Source: Clostridium sp. (GTDB lineage Bacteria; Bacillota; Clostridia; Clostridiales; Clostridiaceae). From it: 15,876 bases of DNA. How positions within the stretch are numbered: the first letter of the stretch is position 1; each line of letters begins with the position of its first letter. The stretch spans positions 1 to 15,876 of the forward strand of contig DPOH01000173.1 in NCBI GenBank assembly GCA_003539755.1, read 5' to 3'. Shown here piece by piece: positions 14,743-15,876 of this stretch. The notes under the pieces were generated by a model. The model worked only from the letters and a program-made list of their open reading frames with translations, was not told where the DNA came from and ran no database searches. The position numbers were made by a program, and so were the translations under genes.

Positions 14743-15672
14743 CATAACTACCCCATCGAATAAAACTCCTTCATTAGGTTTTGCTGGATCTTCTGGCCAG
14801 TCATGTGCAAGAGTGTCACCATTTTTTATTGTCATTTTATCTGGTCTTACTCCATGAAGTAAAAGATTCATACGAGTTAAGTTATATGTAGCTGTATTTT
14901 TTTCCTGTCCATAGTACTTTAATTCTTTCTGAGAATCTTTATCTAAATGTTTACTTACTGTAAGAAGCAATGAACCCGAACCAACTGTAGGGTCATAAAT
15001 TGACTTTATATCACCTGATTTTGCTATTATCTGAGCCATAACTTCACTTACTTGATGAGGAGTATAGAATTCTCCTGCCTTCTTTCCAGATTCCATAGCA
15101 AACTGACCTATTAAATATTCATATGCATCTCCAAGGACATCACCTTTTTGTAAGGATACCATGTTAAGGTCTGAGAATAATAATATAAGTGCTTTTATAT
15201 TCTTACTTCTTTCATTTAAATTATTTCCAAGTGCTGTATTTGTTAAATCAAGAGTTGAACTAGAAAATAAGCCTTCAAAATCCTTTGCCTCTGTTGAAGC
15301 TGCTATTGTTCTTTCAAAATGATTTAAACTGTCAATAACCTTTTGAACTTCAAAATGTCCAGTATTAATATCATTAATCCATGATTGATATAGATGAGCA
15401 GGTGCTACATAGTACCCTAATATATCTTGAATCATTTTTTCTAGTTCACTGCCAAACTCTTCATTAGATTTTTTATATTCTTCAATTAATTCCTTTTCAG
15501 TTATATTACCTAAACCTGCTGTTTCCTTAAATGTTTCTAATGTTTTATCACTTAAAAACTTATAGAACATTAACCCAAGCATATAATCTTTATAACGGCT
15601 TGCATCCATAGAACCTCTAAGCTCATTGGCTCCATTCCACAGCCTTCTTTTAATTTCTTCCGATGTTATCAT
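14668..15672 (-). pseudogene. hsdM: HsdM 5' fragment (N-terminal and SAM-binding part of type I methyltransferase)
   Basis: 334 codons, of which residues 1-310 are genuine HsdM and 311-334 (IIFSLLKYC... to SNIN) are read from inserted DNA. The HsdM_N helical domain occupies about 5-140. The N6-adenine methyltransferase domain begins near 165, with GEFYTPHQV at 200-208 (motif X region) and DPTVGSGSLLL at 227-237 (motif I, SAM binding). GQEKN (255-259) and NGDTL (284-288) follow, and FDGVVM (305-310) is the strand leading into motif IV. NPPY itself is missing. Intact HsdM methylates adenine in the target and forms the M2S core needed for restriction. The start is well placed: AGGGGGAAACA precedes the ATG at 15672. 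This fragment alone cannot transfer methyl groups. Confidence 0.9.
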
Positions 15673-15759
15673 TGTTTCCCCCTATGATTAAAATAATCTT
15701 TGTTTTATTCATAATTTGTATAGATGTTATTTATACTTTAAAATTATTCATTAATAAAT

Positions 15760-15789
15760 ATTTTACCATCATATTTATATCTATTCCAA
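15760..15789 (-). promoter_or_regulatory. Promoter of the hsd operon
   Basis: On the minus strand a -35-like TTGGAA (15789-15784) is followed after 18 bp by TAAAAT (15765-15760) with an extended TG one base upstream (TGGTAAAAT). Transcription would start near 15753, giving an 80-nt leader before the hsdM ATG, which has a GGGGG Shine-Dalgarno. Confidence 0.5.
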
Positions 15790-15796
15790 TTATTTT

Positions 15797-15876
15797 ATGT
15801 TTCAGCAAATAACAGACTATCTTTTAATCAATGAGGAAATTGCTATAGCCTTAGTTTCAGTATTAAATACTTTATC
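15797..15876 (+). other. Possible start of a plus-strand gene at the right edge
   Basis: From an ATG at 15797 the plus strand is open to the window edge (26 codons) and reads like a folded protein start (MFQQITDYLLINEEIAIALV). No Shine-Dalgarno precedes it. A minus-strand alternative is open from the edge to a TAG at 15819-15817 (19 codons, ending SSLIKR) and could be the tail of an upstream gene. Both cannot be genes; neither is well supported. Confidence 0.2.

Noticed and set aside
12857..15672. hsdM as two separate functional genes
   Set aside because: The NPPY catalytic motif lies upstream of the only start (GTG 14488) of the second fragment, and the first fragment ends in 24 unrelated residues. 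This is the pattern of an insertion, not of an evolved split.
1..15876. CRISPR arrays, tRNA or rRNA genes
   Set aside because: No regularly spaced direct repeats and no cloverleaf or rRNA-like GC-rich segments were seen on either strand.

Overview
The window is very AT-rich DNA with strong purine-rich Shine-Dalgarno sites, mostly TAA stops and Clostridium-like protein sequences. It most likely comes from the chromosome or a large accessory element of a Clostridium-like Firmicute; the exact species cannot be read from it. Every convincing gene lies on the minus strand, so transcription runs from the right edge to the left edge. Everything recognisable belongs to anti-phage or anti-plasmid defence, so this is a defence island. 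There are no rRNA, tRNA or CRISPR features.

Right part (15672 to 8583): a type I restriction-modification locus in the order hsdM-hsdS-hsdR. It has an extended -10 promoter upstream of hsdM, hsdM and hsdS overlap as TAATG, and hsdR has its own strong Shine-Dalgarno. hsdS and hsdR look intact. hsdM is cut in two by about 239 bp of foreign, hairpin-rich DNA that sits exactly in front of the catalytic NPPY motif. The methyltransferase, and with it the M2S-dependent restriction complex, is therefore probably off unless the insertion is excised.

Middle part (8417 to 4488): a large superfamily 1 helicase of the DUF4011/AAA_11/AAA_12 kind with a C-terminal Vsr-like (MTES_1575/DUF559-type) nuclease domain. 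It is divided by a single in-frame TGA. The Walker A half and the DEAS-to-motif VI-to-nuclease half are in the same frame, five codons apart. This is either a recent nonsense mutation (TGG to TGA fits the context) or a two-polypeptide version restarted at an ATG with an AGGAG just upstream. A 15-bp hairpin terminator follows.

Left part (4182 to the left edge): a Wadjet-type SMC defence operon with its own likely promoter, in the order jetD-jetA-jetB-jetC. It encodes a Toprim nuclease, a MukF-like kleisin, a MukE-like KITE subunit and an SMC/MukB-like ATPase, of which only the first 269 residues lie inside the window. The tight spacing (22 nt, 0 nt, 8-nt overlap) shows a translationally coupled complex. 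Within the window this is the only one of the three systems with no visible lesion.

Together the island carries a DNA-modification barrier, a helicase-nuclease and a plasmid-cleaving condensin. Two of the three are interrupted at or next to a catalytic core. The split helicase-nuclease and the hsdM insertion are the points most worth a second look.
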